Below the pieces are notes generated by a model. That model saw only the letters and a program-made list of their open reading frames with translations. It had not been told where the DNA came from and searched no databases. From NCBI GenBank assembly GCA_007131745.1, contig SLPX01000324.1, positions 1-17,830 on the forward strand: a stretch of 17,830 bases of DNA, in the 5' to 3' direction. Both the position numbers and the translations under genes were made by a program. The stretch is from Myxococcales bacterium. GTDB taxonomy: Bacteria; Myxococcota; Polyangia; HGW-17; SLPX01. Below, piece after piece: positions 1 through 7,588 of this stretch. Position 1 is the stretch's first letter. Each line of letters starts with the position of its first letter.

Positions 1-179
1 CGGACGTAACGGGGTCAGTGGAATTGCCTGAGGGACGAGAGATGGTGATGCCGGGAGACAACGTGGAGATCAAGATGATGTTGTTGACGCCGATAGCCGC
101 GGAAGAAGGGCTGCGGTTTGCGATACGTGAAGGAGGCAGGACGGTTGGGTCGGGCGTTATCACGAAGATCATCGAGTAG
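1..179 (+). CDS. tuf: Elongation factor Tu, C-terminal end (partial)
   Basis: Codons read from position 3 to a TAG stop at 177-179 and give the last 58 residues of EF-Tu. They include the conserved domain 3 stretch with PGDNVEIK and the closing [17 protein letters not shown]-Tu carries aminoacyl-tRNA to the ribosomal A site as a GTP complex in the cytoplasm. The 5' part, with the GTPase domain, lies left of the window. rpsJ starts only 16 nt after the stop, so tuf and the S10 genes are probably on the same transcript, as when the str and S10 operons are joined. Identification is by recognisable family sequence. Confidence 0.97.
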   Translation, partial: DVTGSVELPEGREMVMPGDNVEIKMMLLTPIAAEEGLRFAIREGGRTVGSGVITKIIE

Positions 180-195
180 AGTCGAGGACGGGCAG

Positions 196-498
196 ATGCA
201 GAAGATCCGGATTCATTTGAAAGCCTACGATCACCGCCTGTTGGATCAATCCACCTGCGAGATCGTGGAAACAGCTAAAAAAACAGGCGCAAGGGTGGTA
301 GGTCCAATTCCCTTGCCCACGATTAAAAACAAGTACTGTGTGCTGAGATCGCCTCATGTGAACAAAAAGTCGCGCGAGCAATTCGAGGTCAGAACACATA
401 AACGGTTGCTGGATATAATGGAACCCACGCCGCAAACATTGGACGCCCTCATGAAACTGGATTTATCGGCGGGCGTTCATGTTGAGATAAAGACGTGA
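196..498 (+). CDS. rpsJ: 30S ribosomal protein S10
   Basis: The 100-residue product begins [19 protein letters not shown] and contains the family motif GPIPLPT near residues 42-48. S10 sits in the head of the 30S subunit and, as NusE, also joins transcription antitermination complexes. The ATG at 196 is chosen because it matches the family N terminus and has a GAGGACGG Shine-Dalgarno-like stretch (184-191) upstream. An in-frame start further upstream would lie inside tuf. The gene follows tuf by 16 nt with no room for the long S10 leader that L4 regulates in E. coli. The next gene is rplD rather than the expected rplC. Confidence 0.98.
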   Translation: MQKIRIHLKAYDHRLLDQSTCEIVETAKKTGARVVGPIPLPTIKNKYCVLRSPHVNKKSREQFEVRTHKRLLDIMEPTPQTLDALMKLDLSAGVHVEIKT

Positions 499-505
499 GG
501 GTGAT

Positions 506-533
506 GTCCGCCGGTTTTTTTCAACGGGCGGAC
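506..533 (+). promoter_or_regulatory. Hairpin in the rpsJ-rplD spacer, at the missing rplC site
   Basis: GTCCGCC (506-512) pairs perfectly with GGCGGAC (527-533). After one G/G mismatch, GTT (514-516) can pair with AAC (523-525). A run of seven T lies in the upper stem and loop, not after the stem, so this is not a normal intrinsic terminator. The hairpin fills most of the 54-nt gap between rpsJ and rplD. Its role is unknown. It could be an RNA-processing or mRNA-stability element, or a scar of a gene rearrangement. Confidence 0.5.
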
Positions 534-552
534 GCGAGAGACGGAGTTTTCC

Positions 553-1206
553 ATGCCCACTTTGGATGTGATGGATAAGCAAGGCCAAAAGACAGGCCAG
601 ATAGAACTGAGCGACGAGGTTTTCGGCGCCGAAGTCAAGGAGCACCTCTTGTGGGAGGTTGTCAGAGGACAACTTGCGTCTCGACGATCCGGCACGGCTT
701 GCGCAAAAGGTCGATCCGAGATACGGGGCGGCGGAGCGAAACCTTACCGGCAGAAGGGAACAGGCAGGGCCCGCCAGGGTTCGAAGACCGCTCCAAATCA
801 TGTCGGAGGAGGAGTGGTGTTTCCTCCTAAGCCGCGAAGCTTTGAGATTCACATAAACAAGAAAGCCAAAAAAGCAGCGCTTCGTTCAGCTCTGAGTCTC
901 AGGGTTGCGGAAAACAACCTTCTTGTCCTGAAGGATCTGGATCTGCCTGAAATCAAGACAAAGCAGGTGACCGATATACTGGCGGGGTTAAAAATAGATT
1001 CCGCTCTGATAGTGGAAAACGAAAAGAACAAGAACCTCATTCTTTCAGCCAGGAATCTGGCCGAGCACAAGGTTCTCCCGGACAAGGGTTTGAATGTTTA
1101 CGACATCTTGAAACACAAGACTCTGGTGATTACGGAGGAGTCGGCAAAGATTCTGGACGGGAGGCTGAAACCGGTGAGGAAGCAGGGAGCCAGGAGCGTG
1201 TCATGA
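553..1206 (+). CDS. rplD: 50S ribosomal protein L4
   Basis: The 217-residue product is slightly longer than the roughly 200 typical of L4. L4 binds 23S rRNA early in assembly and its extended loop lines the peptide exit tunnel. The loop is clear at residues 55-83 (GGGAKPYRQKGTGRARQGS), followed by GGGVVFPPKPRSF near 88-100. The ATG at 553 follows an ACGGAG Shine-Dalgarno at 541-546. The stop TGA (1204-1206) overlaps the rplW start as ATGA, implying translational coupling. In E. coli L4 also represses its own operon through an S10 leader. That leader is not present between tuf and rpsJ here. The usual upstream partner rplC is missing. Confidence 0.98.
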   Translation: MPTLDVMDKQGQKTGQIELSDEVFGAEVKEHLLWEVVRGQLASRRSGTACAKGRSEIRGGGAKPYRQKGTGRARQGSKTAPNHVGGGVVFPPKPRSFEIHINKKAKKAALRSALSLRVAENNLLVLKDLDLPEIKTKQVTDILAGLKIDSALIVENEKNKNLILSARNLAEHKVLPDKGLNVYDILKHKTLVITEESAKILDGRLKPVRKQGARSVS

Positions 1207-1493
1207 AATCTCCTCATGAAATCATCATTCGGCCGCTCGTTACGGAAAAAGGAACTTGGCTCACCGAGGCGGTGAATCAGTATCTTTTCAAGGTGGCCAG
1301 GGATGCCAATAAAGTTGAAATCGCGGGCGCTGTTGAAAAACTCTGGCCGGTCAGCGTTCTTTCCGTGAGAACCCAGAATGTCAGGGGAAAGATCAAGCGC
1401 AGAGGACGGCATCTTGGCAAGAAGCCGAATTGGAAAAAAGCCATGGTGACCCTGGCCGAGGGTGACTCAATAGACTTGTTTGAAGGGGTGTAG
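1203..1493 (+). CDS. rplW: 50S ribosomal protein L23
   Basis: The 96-residue product has the L23 pattern [14 protein letters not shown] near residues 7-20 and the basic stretch [21 protein letters not shown] near 61-81. L23 lies at the polypeptide exit and is the docking site for trigger factor and SRP. The ATG at 1203 overlaps the rplD stop by 4 nt, so the two are probably co-translated. The length is typical for bacterial L23. Confidence 0.97.
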   Translation: MKSPHEIIIRPLVTEKGTWLTEAVNQYLFKVARDANKVEIAGAVEKLWPVSVLSVRTQNVRGKIKRRGRHLGKKPNWKKAMVTLAEGDSIDLFEGV

Positions 1494-1494
1494 C

Positions 1495-2319
1495 ATGGGT
1501 ACCAAGAAATACAAGCCCACATCGCCCGGGCGCAGGAACATGAGCGTCAATGATTTTGCTGAGTTGACGCCGGGAAAAAAGCCCGAAAAGAAACTCGTAA
1601 GAGGAAAGAAGCGAACAGACGGGAGAAATGTGTACGGAAGAATCACCTGTCGTTTCAGGGGCGGAGGCCACAAGAGACGAGAAAGACAGGTGGACTTCAA
1701 GAGAGCCAAGATTGGAGTGCCGGGTCTGGTTAAAGCGATAGAGTATGATCCGAACCGATCCGCTTTCCTTGCATTGATTCACTATCGTGATGGAGAGAAG
1801 GCTTACATTTTGGCGCCTCTCGGGCTGAAGGCCGGTGACGAGGTGGTGTCGTCGAAACATGCGGAAATCAAGCCGGGCAACACTCTCAGGATGGAACATA
1901 TTCCTCTCGGAACGACGATTCACAACATTGAACTCAGAATCGGCGGCGGCGGTAAGCTTTGCAGGGCAGCGGGGACTTCGGCCCAGTTGATGGCGAAGGA
2001 AGGGGACAGGGCGCAAATAAGAATGCCTTCGGGGGAGGTAAGACGCGTACATATAAAATGCAAGGCGACAATCGGCCAGCTCGGCAATACAGAACACGGA
2101 AACATAAGGTTGGGAAAGGCCGGCAGGAAGAGGTGGTTGGGAAGGCGTCCCCACAACCGGGGCGTCACGATGAACCCCGTTGATCATCCGCTCGGCGGAG
2201 GAGAAGGACGGAGCGCCGGCGGAAGGCATCCGTGCACTCCGTGGGGAAAACCCACGAAGGGTTATAGGACACGCAGAAACAAGAGGACCGACAAGGACAT
2301 CGTGCGGCGTCGAAAGTAG
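1495..2319 (+). CDS. rplB: 50S ribosomal protein L2
   Basis: The 274-residue product starts [18 protein letters not shown], the standard L2 N terminus. A Shine-Dalgarno-like GAAGGGG lies at 1482-1488 and the ATG comes one base after the rplW stop. L2 binds 23S rRNA near the peptidyl-transferase centre and helps join the subunits. [12 protein letters not shown] (84-95) and [13 protein letters not shown] (227-239) are visible. His231 corresponds to the functionally important conserved His of the family (H229 in mature E. coli numbering). The second His of the common DHPHGGG motif is Leu here (Leu233). Confidence 0.98.
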   Translation: MGTKKYKPTSPGRRNMSVNDFAELTPGKKPEKKLVRGKKRTDGRNVYGRITCRFRGGGHKRRERQVDFKRAKIGVPGLVKAIEYDPNRSAFLALIHYRDGEKAYILAPLGLKAGDEVVSSKHAEIKPGNTLRMEHIPLGTTIHNIELRIGGGGKLCRAAGTSAQLMAKEGDRAQIRMPSGEVRRVHIKCKATIGQLGNTEHGNIRLGKAGRKRWLGRRPHNRGVTMNPVDHPLGGGEGRSAGGRHPCTPWGKPTKGYRTRRNKRTDKDIVRRRK

Positions 2320-2338
2320 GCGCTCGGGCGGAGGAATC

Positions 2339-2626
2339 ATGGCTCGTTCGATACGAAAAGGACCTTTTATTGATGACCATCTCATGAAAAAGGTCGAAGA
2401 AGCGAGAAAAACTACGAAAAAACCGGTGATAAAGACGTGGTCCCGGAGATCAACCATTCTTCCCGAAATGGTCGGTCTGACTTTTGCGGTGCATAACGGC
2501 AAAAAGTTCATACCGGTTTTTGTCACTGAGAATATGGTGGGCCACAAACTGGGAGAGTTTTCACCCACGAGAACCTTTCACGGACATGCGGCCGACCGCA
2601 AGGCGCGCAAGGCCGCCAAGCGGTAA
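2339..2626 (+). CDS. rpsS: 30S ribosomal protein S19
   Basis: The 95-residue product begins [19 protein letters not shown] and contains the family motifs [14 protein letters not shown] and [17 protein letters not shown]19 is in the 30S head near S13 and contacts the tRNA-binding region. The ATG at 2339 follows a GGAGGAA Shine-Dalgarno at 2330-2336. The same frame stays open upstream through rplB sequence, but the family start and the ribosome site fix this ATG. Confidence 0.98.
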   Translation: MARSIRKGPFIDDHLMKKVEEARKTTKKPVIKTWSRRSTILPEMVGLTFAVHNGKKFIPVFVTENMVGHKLGEFSPTRTFHGHAADRKARKAAKR

Positions 2627-2644
2627 GCCGGAGGGAGTTTGGAG

Positions 2645-2977
2645 ATGGCTGCGAAAGCTACTTTGAGATATTGCCGCATGGCTCCCCGAAAGCTTCGGGT
2701 GCTGGCGGATATGGTCAGGGGAAGGCCCGTCGAAGACGCTGTCAACCTGTTGACTTTTACAAACCGTGCTGCGGCTCCCGTGTTGAGAAAGCTGATCCTT
2801 TCGGCTGTAGCCAATGCTGAAAACGACGGAAATGTAAACACGGCGGAGTTGAAAGTCAGAAGAATTTTTGTCGACCAGGGCCCTACACTCAAGCGGTGGA
2901 AGCCGAGAGCCCAGGGAAGAGCTTTCAGGATAAACAAGAAAACAAGCCACATTACTGTTGCTTTGGATGTCGAATAG
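2645..2977 (+). CDS. rplV: 50S ribosomal protein L22
   Basis: The 110-residue product has the L22 pattern: YCRMAPRKLRVLADMVRG near residues 9-26, then a basic hairpin with KRWKPRAQGRAFRINKKTSHI near 83-103 that reaches into the exit tunnel. The start at ATG 2645 is preferred over the in-frame TTG at 2639. The GGAGGGA Shine-Dalgarno (2630-2636) lies 8 nt before the ATG but only 2 nt before the TTG. It is placed between rpsS and rpsC as usual. Confidence 0.97.
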   Translation: MAAKATLRYCRMAPRKLRVLADMVRGRPVEDAVNLLTFTNRAAAPVLRKLILSAVANAENDGNVNTAELKVRRIFVDQGPTLKRWKPRAQGRAFRINKKTSHITVALDVE

Positions 2978-2989
2978 GGAGGATGCACT

Positions 2990-3634
2990 GTGGGACAGAA
3001 GACCCATCCTTTTGGTTTCCGTCTTGGCGTGATCAGGACGTGGAGTTCCAAGTGGTACGAAGAAAAACAATACGCGAAATGGCTTCATGAAGACCTGGCG
3101 TTGAAGAAGTATCTGAAAGAAAAACTGGCTCACGCTGCCGTGGCTTCCATTGAAGTGGAAAGAGCGGCCAGCAAGGCCAAGGTAAAGATTTACACAGCGC
3201 GGCCGGGAATAGTCATCGGTAAACGCGGGGCCGGCGTGGAGAGTCTGAAAAAGGAAGTTCAAAAGCTTACGAAAAACGATGTGTTCATAGATATCGTGGA
3301 GGTTCGTAAAGCCGAACTGAACGCCAACCTGGTGGCTGAAAATATTGCAACGCAGTTGGAGCGTCGCGTTGCTTTCCGCCGGGCCATGAAAAAGGCGGTT
3401 CAGATCACGATGAAATTCGGCGCCAAGGGAATTAAGGTTCATTGCGGCGGCCGTTTGGCCGGAGCGGAAATGGCTAGAAGAGAATGGTACCGTGAAGGCA
3501 GGGTTCCTCTCCATACATTGAGAGCGGACATTGATTACGGTTTCGCGGAAGCGCACACAACCTACGGTACCATCGGAGTGAAGGTCTGGATTTATAAGGG
3601 CGAGGTGCTTCCTCGCATGGAACACGGGTATTGA
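2990..3634 (+). CDS. rpsC: 30S ribosomal protein S3
   Basis: The 214-residue product starts at a GTG codon with the invariant [13 protein letters not shown] type II KH domain carries its GxxG loop as GKRG at residues 77-80. The C-terminal domain ends with [17 protein letters not shown]3 forms part of the mRNA entry channel in the 30S head. GGGAGG just after the rplV stop (2978-2982) is its ribosome site. An ATG at 2983 is out of frame. The stop is one base before the rplP start. Confidence 0.98.
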   Translation: MGQKTHPFGFRLGVIRTWSSKWYEEKQYAKWLHEDLALKKYLKEKLAHAAVASIEVERAASKAKVKIYTARPGIVIGKRGAGVESLKKEVQKLTKNDVFIDIVEVRKAELNANLVAENIATQLERRVAFRRAMKKAVQITMKFGAKGIKVHCGGRLAGAEMARREWYREGRVPLHTLRADIDYGFAEAHTTYGTIGVKVWIYKGEVLPRMEHGY

Positions 3635-3635
3635 T

Positions 3636-4052
3636 ATGCTCAGTCCGAAAAAAGTAAAACACAGAAAAGTGCAAAAAGGCCGAATGAAAGGCCGTGCAAA
3701 AGGCGGCGACAAGGTCTCTTTCGGAGATTTCGGGATCCAGGCTACGACTTGCGGATGGATAACAGCGCGACAGATCGAAGCCGCTCGTGTCGTCATCACC
3801 AGACATGTGAAAAGGCGCGGAAAGGTTTTCATCAGGGTGTTTCCCGACAAGCCGATTACGAAAAAACCTGCCGAGGTTAGGATGGGAAAGGGAAAGGGTA
3901 GCCCTGAAGAATGGGTGTGCGTAGTGAAGCCGGGACGGGTCATGTTCGAGCTCGAGGGAGTCAAGGAGGATGTAGCTAGAGAAGCATTCAGGCTGGCTCA
4001 TCACAAGTTGGCGATTGGAACCCGGTTTGTGTGCAGGGAGAGCATAATATGA
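3636..4052 (+). CDS. rplP: 50S ribosomal protein L16
   Basis: The 138-residue product begins [19 protein letters not shown] and includes [23 protein letters not shown] (29-51) and the [19 protein letters not shown] stretch (82-100), all typical of L16. L16 helps position A-site tRNA in the 50S subunit. There is no strong Shine-Dalgarno. The ATG is one base after the rpsC stop, so reinitiation by ribosomes finishing rpsC is likely. The stop overlaps rpmC as ATGA. Confidence 0.98.
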   Translation: MLSPKKVKHRKVQKGRMKGRAKGGDKVSFGDFGIQATTCGWITARQIEAARVVITRHVKRRGKVFIRVFPDKPITKKPAEVRMGKGKGSPEEWVCVVKPGRVMFELEGVKEDVAREAFRLAHHKLAIGTRFVCRESII

Positions 4053-4291
4053 AAAAGAACAAGTTGTCCGCGAAGGAAGTAAGAAAAAGAAGTGACGGCG
4101 AGCTGAAGGTTCTTCAGGTCCAGATGGCGGAAGAGTTGTTCAAAAAACGGTTGAGTTTTGCAACGAACCAGTCTGAAGACTCTTCGGAGTTGAGAGTTAC
4201 CAGAAGAGAACTGGCCAGAGTGAAAACAATTCTCCGGGCCCGACAAATCGGTATCGAGGAACCTGTCGGGGGAGAAGAGGCGGAGGCCTAG
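4049..4291 (+). CDS. rpmC: 50S ribosomal protein L29
   Basis: The 80-residue product is a little longer than the 63-70 usual for L29 because of an acidic tail ([11 protein letters not shown]). The core is visible as two helical segments, [21 protein letters not shown] and [22 protein letters not shown]29 sits near L23 at the exit tunnel. The ATG at 4049 overlaps the rplP stop (ATGA) and has CAGGGAG at 4034-4040 as a ribosome site. An in-frame ATG at 4031 is less likely. Confidence 0.95.
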   Translation: MKKNKLSAKEVRKRSDGELKVLQVQMAEELFKKRLSFATNQSEDSSELRVTRRELARVKTILRARQIGIEEPVGGEEAEA

Positions 4292-4299
4292 AAATAATC

Positions 4300-4572
4300 A
4301 TGGCGGACGAAAAGAAAAGAAAAGGACGTGTCCTGGTCGGCGTAGTGGTGAGTGACAAGATGGACAAGACGGTTGTGGTACAGGTGACACAGAAGGTGAA
4401 ACATCGCCTGTATCGGAAATACGTGAAGCGCCGTGTGAAATACAAGGCGCATGACGAGAAAAACGACTACCGGACCGGCGACCGGGTTCAGATAGTGGGT
4501 TGCCGACCGCTTTCGAAGGAGAAACGCTGGCGGGTTCAGACCTTGTTGGAGCGACCCCCTTCGGTGGATTGA
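4300..4572 (+). CDS. rpsQ: 30S ribosomal protein S17
   Basis: The 90-residue product has the S17 OB-fold signature [18 protein letters not shown] near residues 14-31 and [20 protein letters not shown] near 60-79. S17 is a primary 16S rRNA binder in the 30S body. A GGAGG lies at 4282-4286, 13 nt before the ATG, so the spacing is loose and coupling to rpmC is probable. It is the last gene of the classical S10 block. spc genes follow with no terminator. Confidence 0.97.
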   Translation: MADEKKRKGRVLVGVVVSDKMDKTVVVQVTQKVKHRLYRKYVKRRVKYKAHDEKNDYRTGDRVQIVGCRPLSKEKRWRVQTLLERPPSVD

Positions 4573-4576
4573 GATA

Positions 4577-4596
4577 CCTGCCGTCGATGAGGCAGG
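4577..4596 (+). promoter_or_regulatory. Small hairpin overlapping the rplN ribosome site
   Basis: CCTGCC (4577-4582) pairs with GGCAGG (4591-4596) around an 8-nt loop. The right arm shares three bases with the AGGAGGT Shine-Dalgarno of rplN (4594-4600), so the folded form could partly mask it. A role in setting rplN translation is an inference. A 6-bp stem may also be chance. Confidence 0.35.
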
Positions 4597-4606
4597 AGGT
4601 GTAATC

Positions 4607-4975
4607 ATGATTCAGATGCAGTCTGTATTAGACGTGGCTGACAATTCCGGCGCCAAGAAGGTGCAGTGCATTAAGGTGCTGGGCGGATCCCGTAGAAAGT
4701 ACGCGTCCATAGGCGACATTATCACCGTTTCGGTAAAAGAGGCGATCCCTCATGCCAAGGTCAAAAAGGGAGACGTCATGAAAGCCGTGATAGTGAGAAC
4801 GGCAAAACCGATAACCCGTCAGGACGGCACGTATATTCGTTTCGACGGAAACTCGGCCGTGCTTATCAACGCCCAGAAAGAACCCATAGGGACGCGGATT
4901 TTCGGACCCGTGGCCAGGGAACTTCGTGCAAAAAAATTCATGAAGATAGTTTCCTTGGCACCGGAGGTGTTGTGA
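4607..4975 (+). CDS. rplN: 50S ribosomal protein L14
   Basis: The 122-residue product begins [21 protein letters not shown] and matches the canonical L14 length. It also has [23 protein letters not shown] and [14 protein letters not shown]14 lies at the subunit interface. An AGGAGGT Shine-Dalgarno at 4594-4600 is well placed. It opens the spc portion of the string. Its TGA shares a base with the rplX ATG (TGATG). Confidence 0.98.
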   Translation: MIQMQSVLDVADNSGAKKVQCIKVLGGSRRKYASIGDIITVSVKEAIPHAKVKKGDVMKAVIVRTAKPITRQDGTYIRFDGNSAVLINAQKEPIGTRIFGPVARELRAKKFMKIVSLAPEVL

Positions 4976-5292
4976 TGAGCCGCATGATAAAAAAAGGAGA
5001 CCTGGTGGAAGTGGTAGCGGGAAAGGAAAAGGGGAACCAGGGCAAGGTATTGAGAGTTTTGCCCCAAAAGAACCGTGTGGTGGTGGAAAAGCTCAACATT
5101 GTTAAGAAGCATACTCGCGCGGGTCAGGCAAGTCAGCAGGGCGGAATCATAGACAAGGAAGCCCCGCTTCACCTGTCCAATGTAATGCTTGTTGATCCGT
5201 CGGACGGCAAGCCGACGCGGGTCGGAATAAAGAAACTCGATGACGGCCGAAAGGTCAGGTACTCGAAACGTACCGGAGAGACTTTCAACTAG
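4975..5292 (+). CDS. rplX: 50S ribosomal protein L24
   Basis: The 105-residue product carries the KOW motif [23 protein letters not shown] at residues 6-28, followed by [13 protein letters not shown]24 is an assembly initiator that binds 23S rRNA early and sits near the exit tunnel. The ATG at 4975 is preferred over the adjacent in-frame GTG at 4972. It overlaps the rplN stop by one base and has GGAGGT (4963-4968) at 6 nt spacing. Confidence 0.97.
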   Translation: MSRMIKKGDLVEVVAGKEKGNQGKVLRVLPQKNRVVVEKLNIVKKHTRAGQASQQGGIIDKEAPLHLSNVMLVDPSDGKPTRVGIKKLDDGRKVRYSKRTGETFN

Positions 5293-5308
5293 TCTTCGGA
5301 GAGTGGTG

Positions 5309-5947
5309 ATGGCCAAGGACAAGAAAAAGAGCACAGAAAAAGGCGAAAAAAAGAAAAAATCGCTTTATCAAATGGAGCCTGTTCGCAGGGAAAAACCTCC
5401 GAGGCTTTTGACGCGCTACAGAGAGGAAGTAACTCCTTCCATGGTAAAGGAGTTCGGATACAAATCCGTGATGCAAGTGCCCAGAATGAAAAAAGTGGTG
5501 CTGAACATGGGTCTTGGGGAAGCCATTCAAAACCCGAAGGTTCTTGAAAGCGCTGTCGAAGAACTTGGAGTTATCACCGGGCAAAAACCGGTTGTGACCA
5601 AGGCGAAAAAGTCGGTCGCCCAGTTCAAGTTGCGGGAGGGCATGAAGATTGGCGCCAGGGTTACCCTGAGAAAGGCCAAAATGTACGAGTTTTTCGATCG
5701 CCTGGTTAACCTGGCCATTCCGAGGGTTAGGGATTTCAAGGGTTTGTCGCCGAAGGCGTTTGACGGCCGCGGTAATTTCACCATGGGGATCAAGGAGCAG
5801 ATAGTTTTTCCTGAGATAGATTACGACAAAATTGAGAAGATAACAGGGCTGAATATTACCATCGTCACCACGGCAGAGACCGATGAAGAGGGTTATTCAT
5901 TGCTCAGCAAACTGGGGATGCCCTTTAGAAAGCAGACAGGCGGCTGA
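5309..5947 (+). CDS. rplE: 50S ribosomal protein L5 with lysine-rich N-terminal extension
   Basis: L5 binds 5S rRNA in the central protuberance. The family core begins near residue 33 and includes [22 protein letters not shown] (51-72), [22 protein letters not shown] and the [16 protein letters not shown] region. The product is 212 residues against about 180 for typical bacterial L5. The excess is an N-terminal stretch rich in Lys and Glu (residues 1-32). The ATG at 5309 follows GGAGAG (5298-5303) at good spacing. The internal ATG at 5372 has no Shine-Dalgarno, so the extension appears genuine. Confidence 0.96.
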   Translation: MAKDKKKSTEKGEKKKKSLYQMEPVRREKPPRLLTRYREEVTPSMVKEFGYKSVMQVPRMKKVVLNMGLGEAIQNPKVLESAVEELGVITGQKPVVTKAKKSVAQFKLREGMKIGARVTLRKAKMYEFFDRLVNLAIPRVRDFKGLSPKAFDGRGNFTMGIKEQIVFPEIDYDKIEKITGLNITIVTTAETDEEGYSLLSKLGMPFRKQTGG

Positions 5948-5963
5948 TCAAGGAGGAAGAGTC

Positions 5964-6143
5964 GTGGCCAGAAAAGCTCAGATGGTCGAAAGAAAACTTG
6001 CGTTCAAGGTTCGTTATCGCAATCGTTGCCCCTTGTGCGGCAGGCCAAGGGGGTATTTGCGAAAGTTTAATATGTGCCGGATTTGTTTCCGTAAGCTGTC
6101 GCTTGAGGGACAGATTCCGGGGGTGATTAAGTCGAGTTGGTAA
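5964..6143 (+). CDS. rpsN: 30S ribosomal protein S14, zinc-binding short form (type Z)
   Basis: The 59-residue product starts at GTG 5964 after a strong AAGGAGG (5950-5956). Four cysteines in two CxxC pairs (Cys22/25 and Cys38/41) form the zinc ribbon of the C+ S14 class, and the end is [11 protein letters not shown] as in that class. S14 is in the 30S head. The long cysteine-free form is not present in this window. The reading frame is open further upstream inside rplE, but the ribosome site and family length fix the start. Confidence 0.97.
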   Translation: MARKAQMVERKLAFKVRYRNRCPLCGRPRGYLRKFNMCRICFRKLSLEGQIPGVIKSSW

Positions 6144-6197
6144 CCCGGTGATCCGAGCTGATAACCCGGATGCCGGCGATGAGGGAGGCGCTTGAAA

Positions 6198-6215
6198 ATT
6201 GAACGATTGTTCAAT
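6198..6215 (+). promoter_or_regulatory. Perfect 7-bp dyad in the rpsN-rpsH spacer
   Basis: ATTGAAC (6198-6204) and GTTCAAT (6209-6215) form an exact inverted repeat around GATT. The 101-nt spacer is the longest between any two genes of the ribosomal cluster. It also contains two direct copies of TAACCCGG, the first starting within the rpsN stop. No T-run follows, so it is not an intrinsic terminator. It might be a protein-binding or RNA-processing site. Function is not established. Confidence 0.35.
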
Positions 6216-6244
6216 AGAGCGGTCCAAGCAGGTTAGGTGAGACA

Positions 6245-6643
6245 ATGTCGATGACCGATCCCATTGCTGATTTTTTGACAAGAGTCCGCAACGCAATCCA
6301 TGCGCGGAAAACCACGGTGAGCATTCCCGCGTCGAATATGAAGAGAAGGATTGCGGAAATAATGAAGCAAGAAATGTTTATCAAGGATTGCCGTTTTATT
6401 TCAGACAACAGGCAAGGTGTTTTAGAGCTTGAACTGAAATACGACGATCATAACAGAAGCGCCATTGCCGGTCTGAAAAGGGTATCCAGGCCGGGACAAC
6501 GCCGCTATGTCGGAAAGGATGATGTTGAGATGGTGAGAAACGGCCTTGGAATGGCCATTTTGACCACATCTCGCGGCGTTTTATCCGACAAGGATGCCAG
6601 GAAACTTTCCGTGGGCGGCGAAGTGATCTGTACCATCTGGTAG
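6245..6643 (+). CDS. rpsH: 30S ribosomal protein S8
   Basis: The 132-residue product starts MSMTDPIADFLTRVRNA and ends with the S8 signature TTSRGVLSDKDARKLSVGGEVICTIW. Its length equals the family norm. S8 is a primary binder of the 16S central domain and in E. coli represses the spc operon at rplE. I see no obvious copy of that RNA target at the rplX-rplE junction here. TTAGGTGAG upstream of the ATG serves as the ribosome site. Confidence 0.98.
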   Translation: MSMTDPIADFLTRVRNAIHARKTTVSIPASNMKRRIAEIMKQEMFIKDCRFISDNRQGVLELELKYDDHNRSAIAGLKRVSRPGQRRYVGKDDVEMVRNGLGMAILTTSRGVLSDKDARKLSVGGEVICTIW

Positions 6644-6654
6644 GGAGGTGTGCT

Positions 6655-7200
6655 GTGTCCAGAATTGGTAAAATGCCGGTAAAAATCCCCAAGGGCGTCA
6701 CTGTGACGGTTTCCGGAAAAACGGTGCAGGTCAAAGGCGCCAAGGCCGTATTGACGGAAAAAATACCTGACGGAATTGACGTGGTGGTCGGCAAGGAATC
6801 GGTGGAGTTCACCCGCAGGGATGAAAGCAAGAAGCAGAGAGCTTTTCACGGAATGGCGAGAGCCCTTGTGCAGAACATGGTGCTGGGTGTTTCCGAAGGT
6901 TTCAGTCGTGTGCTGGAGATAGCCGGCGTGGGTTATCGAGCCGAAACGACGGATGGAAAAACACTCAGTTTCAACTTGGGACATTCCCATCCCGTTCAAA
7001 TTCAACTGCCCGAAGGGGTAACAGCGGTTGTGGAAGACAGGGGCACCAAGATCAAGGTCACTGGAAACGACAAGCAGGTGCTTGGTCAGGTGTTGGCGAA
7101 CATAAGAGCGTTGAGACCTCCTGAGCCATACAAGGGCAAAGGGATTAAATTCCAAGGTGAGCAAATCCGCAGGAAAGTCGGCAAGACCGGAGCGGCCTAA
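6655..7200 (+). CDS. rplF: 50S ribosomal protein L6
   Basis: The 181-residue product begins at GTG 6655 with SRIGKMPVKIPKGVTVTV. The family C-terminal motif is at LRPPEPYKGKGIKFQGEQIRRKVGK (about 153-177). L6 lies near the sarcin-ricin loop and the factor-binding site. The ribosome site GGGAGGTG (6643-6650) overlaps the last base of the rpsH stop. Two repeated L6 folds are expected from family knowledge. Confidence 0.98.
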   Translation: MSRIGKMPVKIPKGVTVTVSGKTVQVKGAKAVLTEKIPDGIDVVVGKESVEFTRRDESKKQRAFHGMARALVQNMVLGVSEGFSRVLEIAGVGYRAETTDGKTLSFNLGHSHPVQIQLPEGVTAVVEDRGTKIKVTGNDKQVLGQVLANIRALRPPEPYKGKGIKFQGEQIRRKVGKTGAA

Positions 7201-7212
7201 GGAGACAGACAG

Positions 7213-7575
7213 ATGTCCAGGCAGAGCATTGCGGCGAGGATGCGCCGTAAAAAGTCCATCAGAAAAAAAATTCGAGGCACTGATGAAAAACCTCGGTTGA
7301 CCGTTGTCAAGAGCGCCAAGCATATTTATGTCCAGGCGATTGATGATGTCGGCAGAAAAACGATAGCGTCGGCTTCAACATTGTCCAAGGAAGGCCGGGC
7401 GGGATTGAAAGACATGGACAAAAAAGCGAGGGCGAAGAAGGTCGGTGAGACGGTGGGCAAAAAGCTCATTGAAATGGGTATTAAAAAGGCCGTGTTCGAC
7501 AGGAACGGATTTCTCTATCACGGTCGAGTGGCCGCACTTGCAGACGGCGCCCGGGAGGCGGGCCTGAGATTCTAG
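7213..7575 (+). CDS. rplR: 50S ribosomal protein L18
   Basis: The 120-residue product has the basic N terminus [23 protein letters not shown] and the C-terminal [26 protein letters not shown], both diagnostic for L18. L18 binds 5S rRNA together with L5, whose gene is upstream in the same string. The ATG at 7213 lies 12 nt after the rplF stop with a GGAGAC ribosome site. Confidence 0.98.
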   Translation: MSRQSIAARMRRKKSIRKKIRGTDEKPRLTVVKSAKHIYVQAIDDVGRKTIASASTLSKEGRAGLKDMDKKARAKKVGETVGKKLIEMGIKKAVFDRNGFLYHGRVAALADGAREAGLRF

Positions 7576-7588
7576 AAGGAGAGTACTC

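Noticed and set aside
504..578. A 24-codon reading frame (ATG at 504) across the rpsJ-rplD gap, as a possible remnant of rplC
   Set aside because: It runs into rplD in another frame, its ribosome site would be only about 2 nt away, and the peptide has no resemblance to L3.
1393..3964. Two long open frames on the minus strand (1393-2568 and 2561-3964)
   Set aside because: They lie wholly opposite well-identified ribosomal genes, have no recognisable domains, and are explained by low stop frequency opposite those codons.
5282..5330. An S8 repressor-binding fold at the rplX-rplE junction as in E. coli
   Set aside because: The 16-nt gap and nearby sequence do not show the bulged helix that resembles the S8 site of 16S rRNA.
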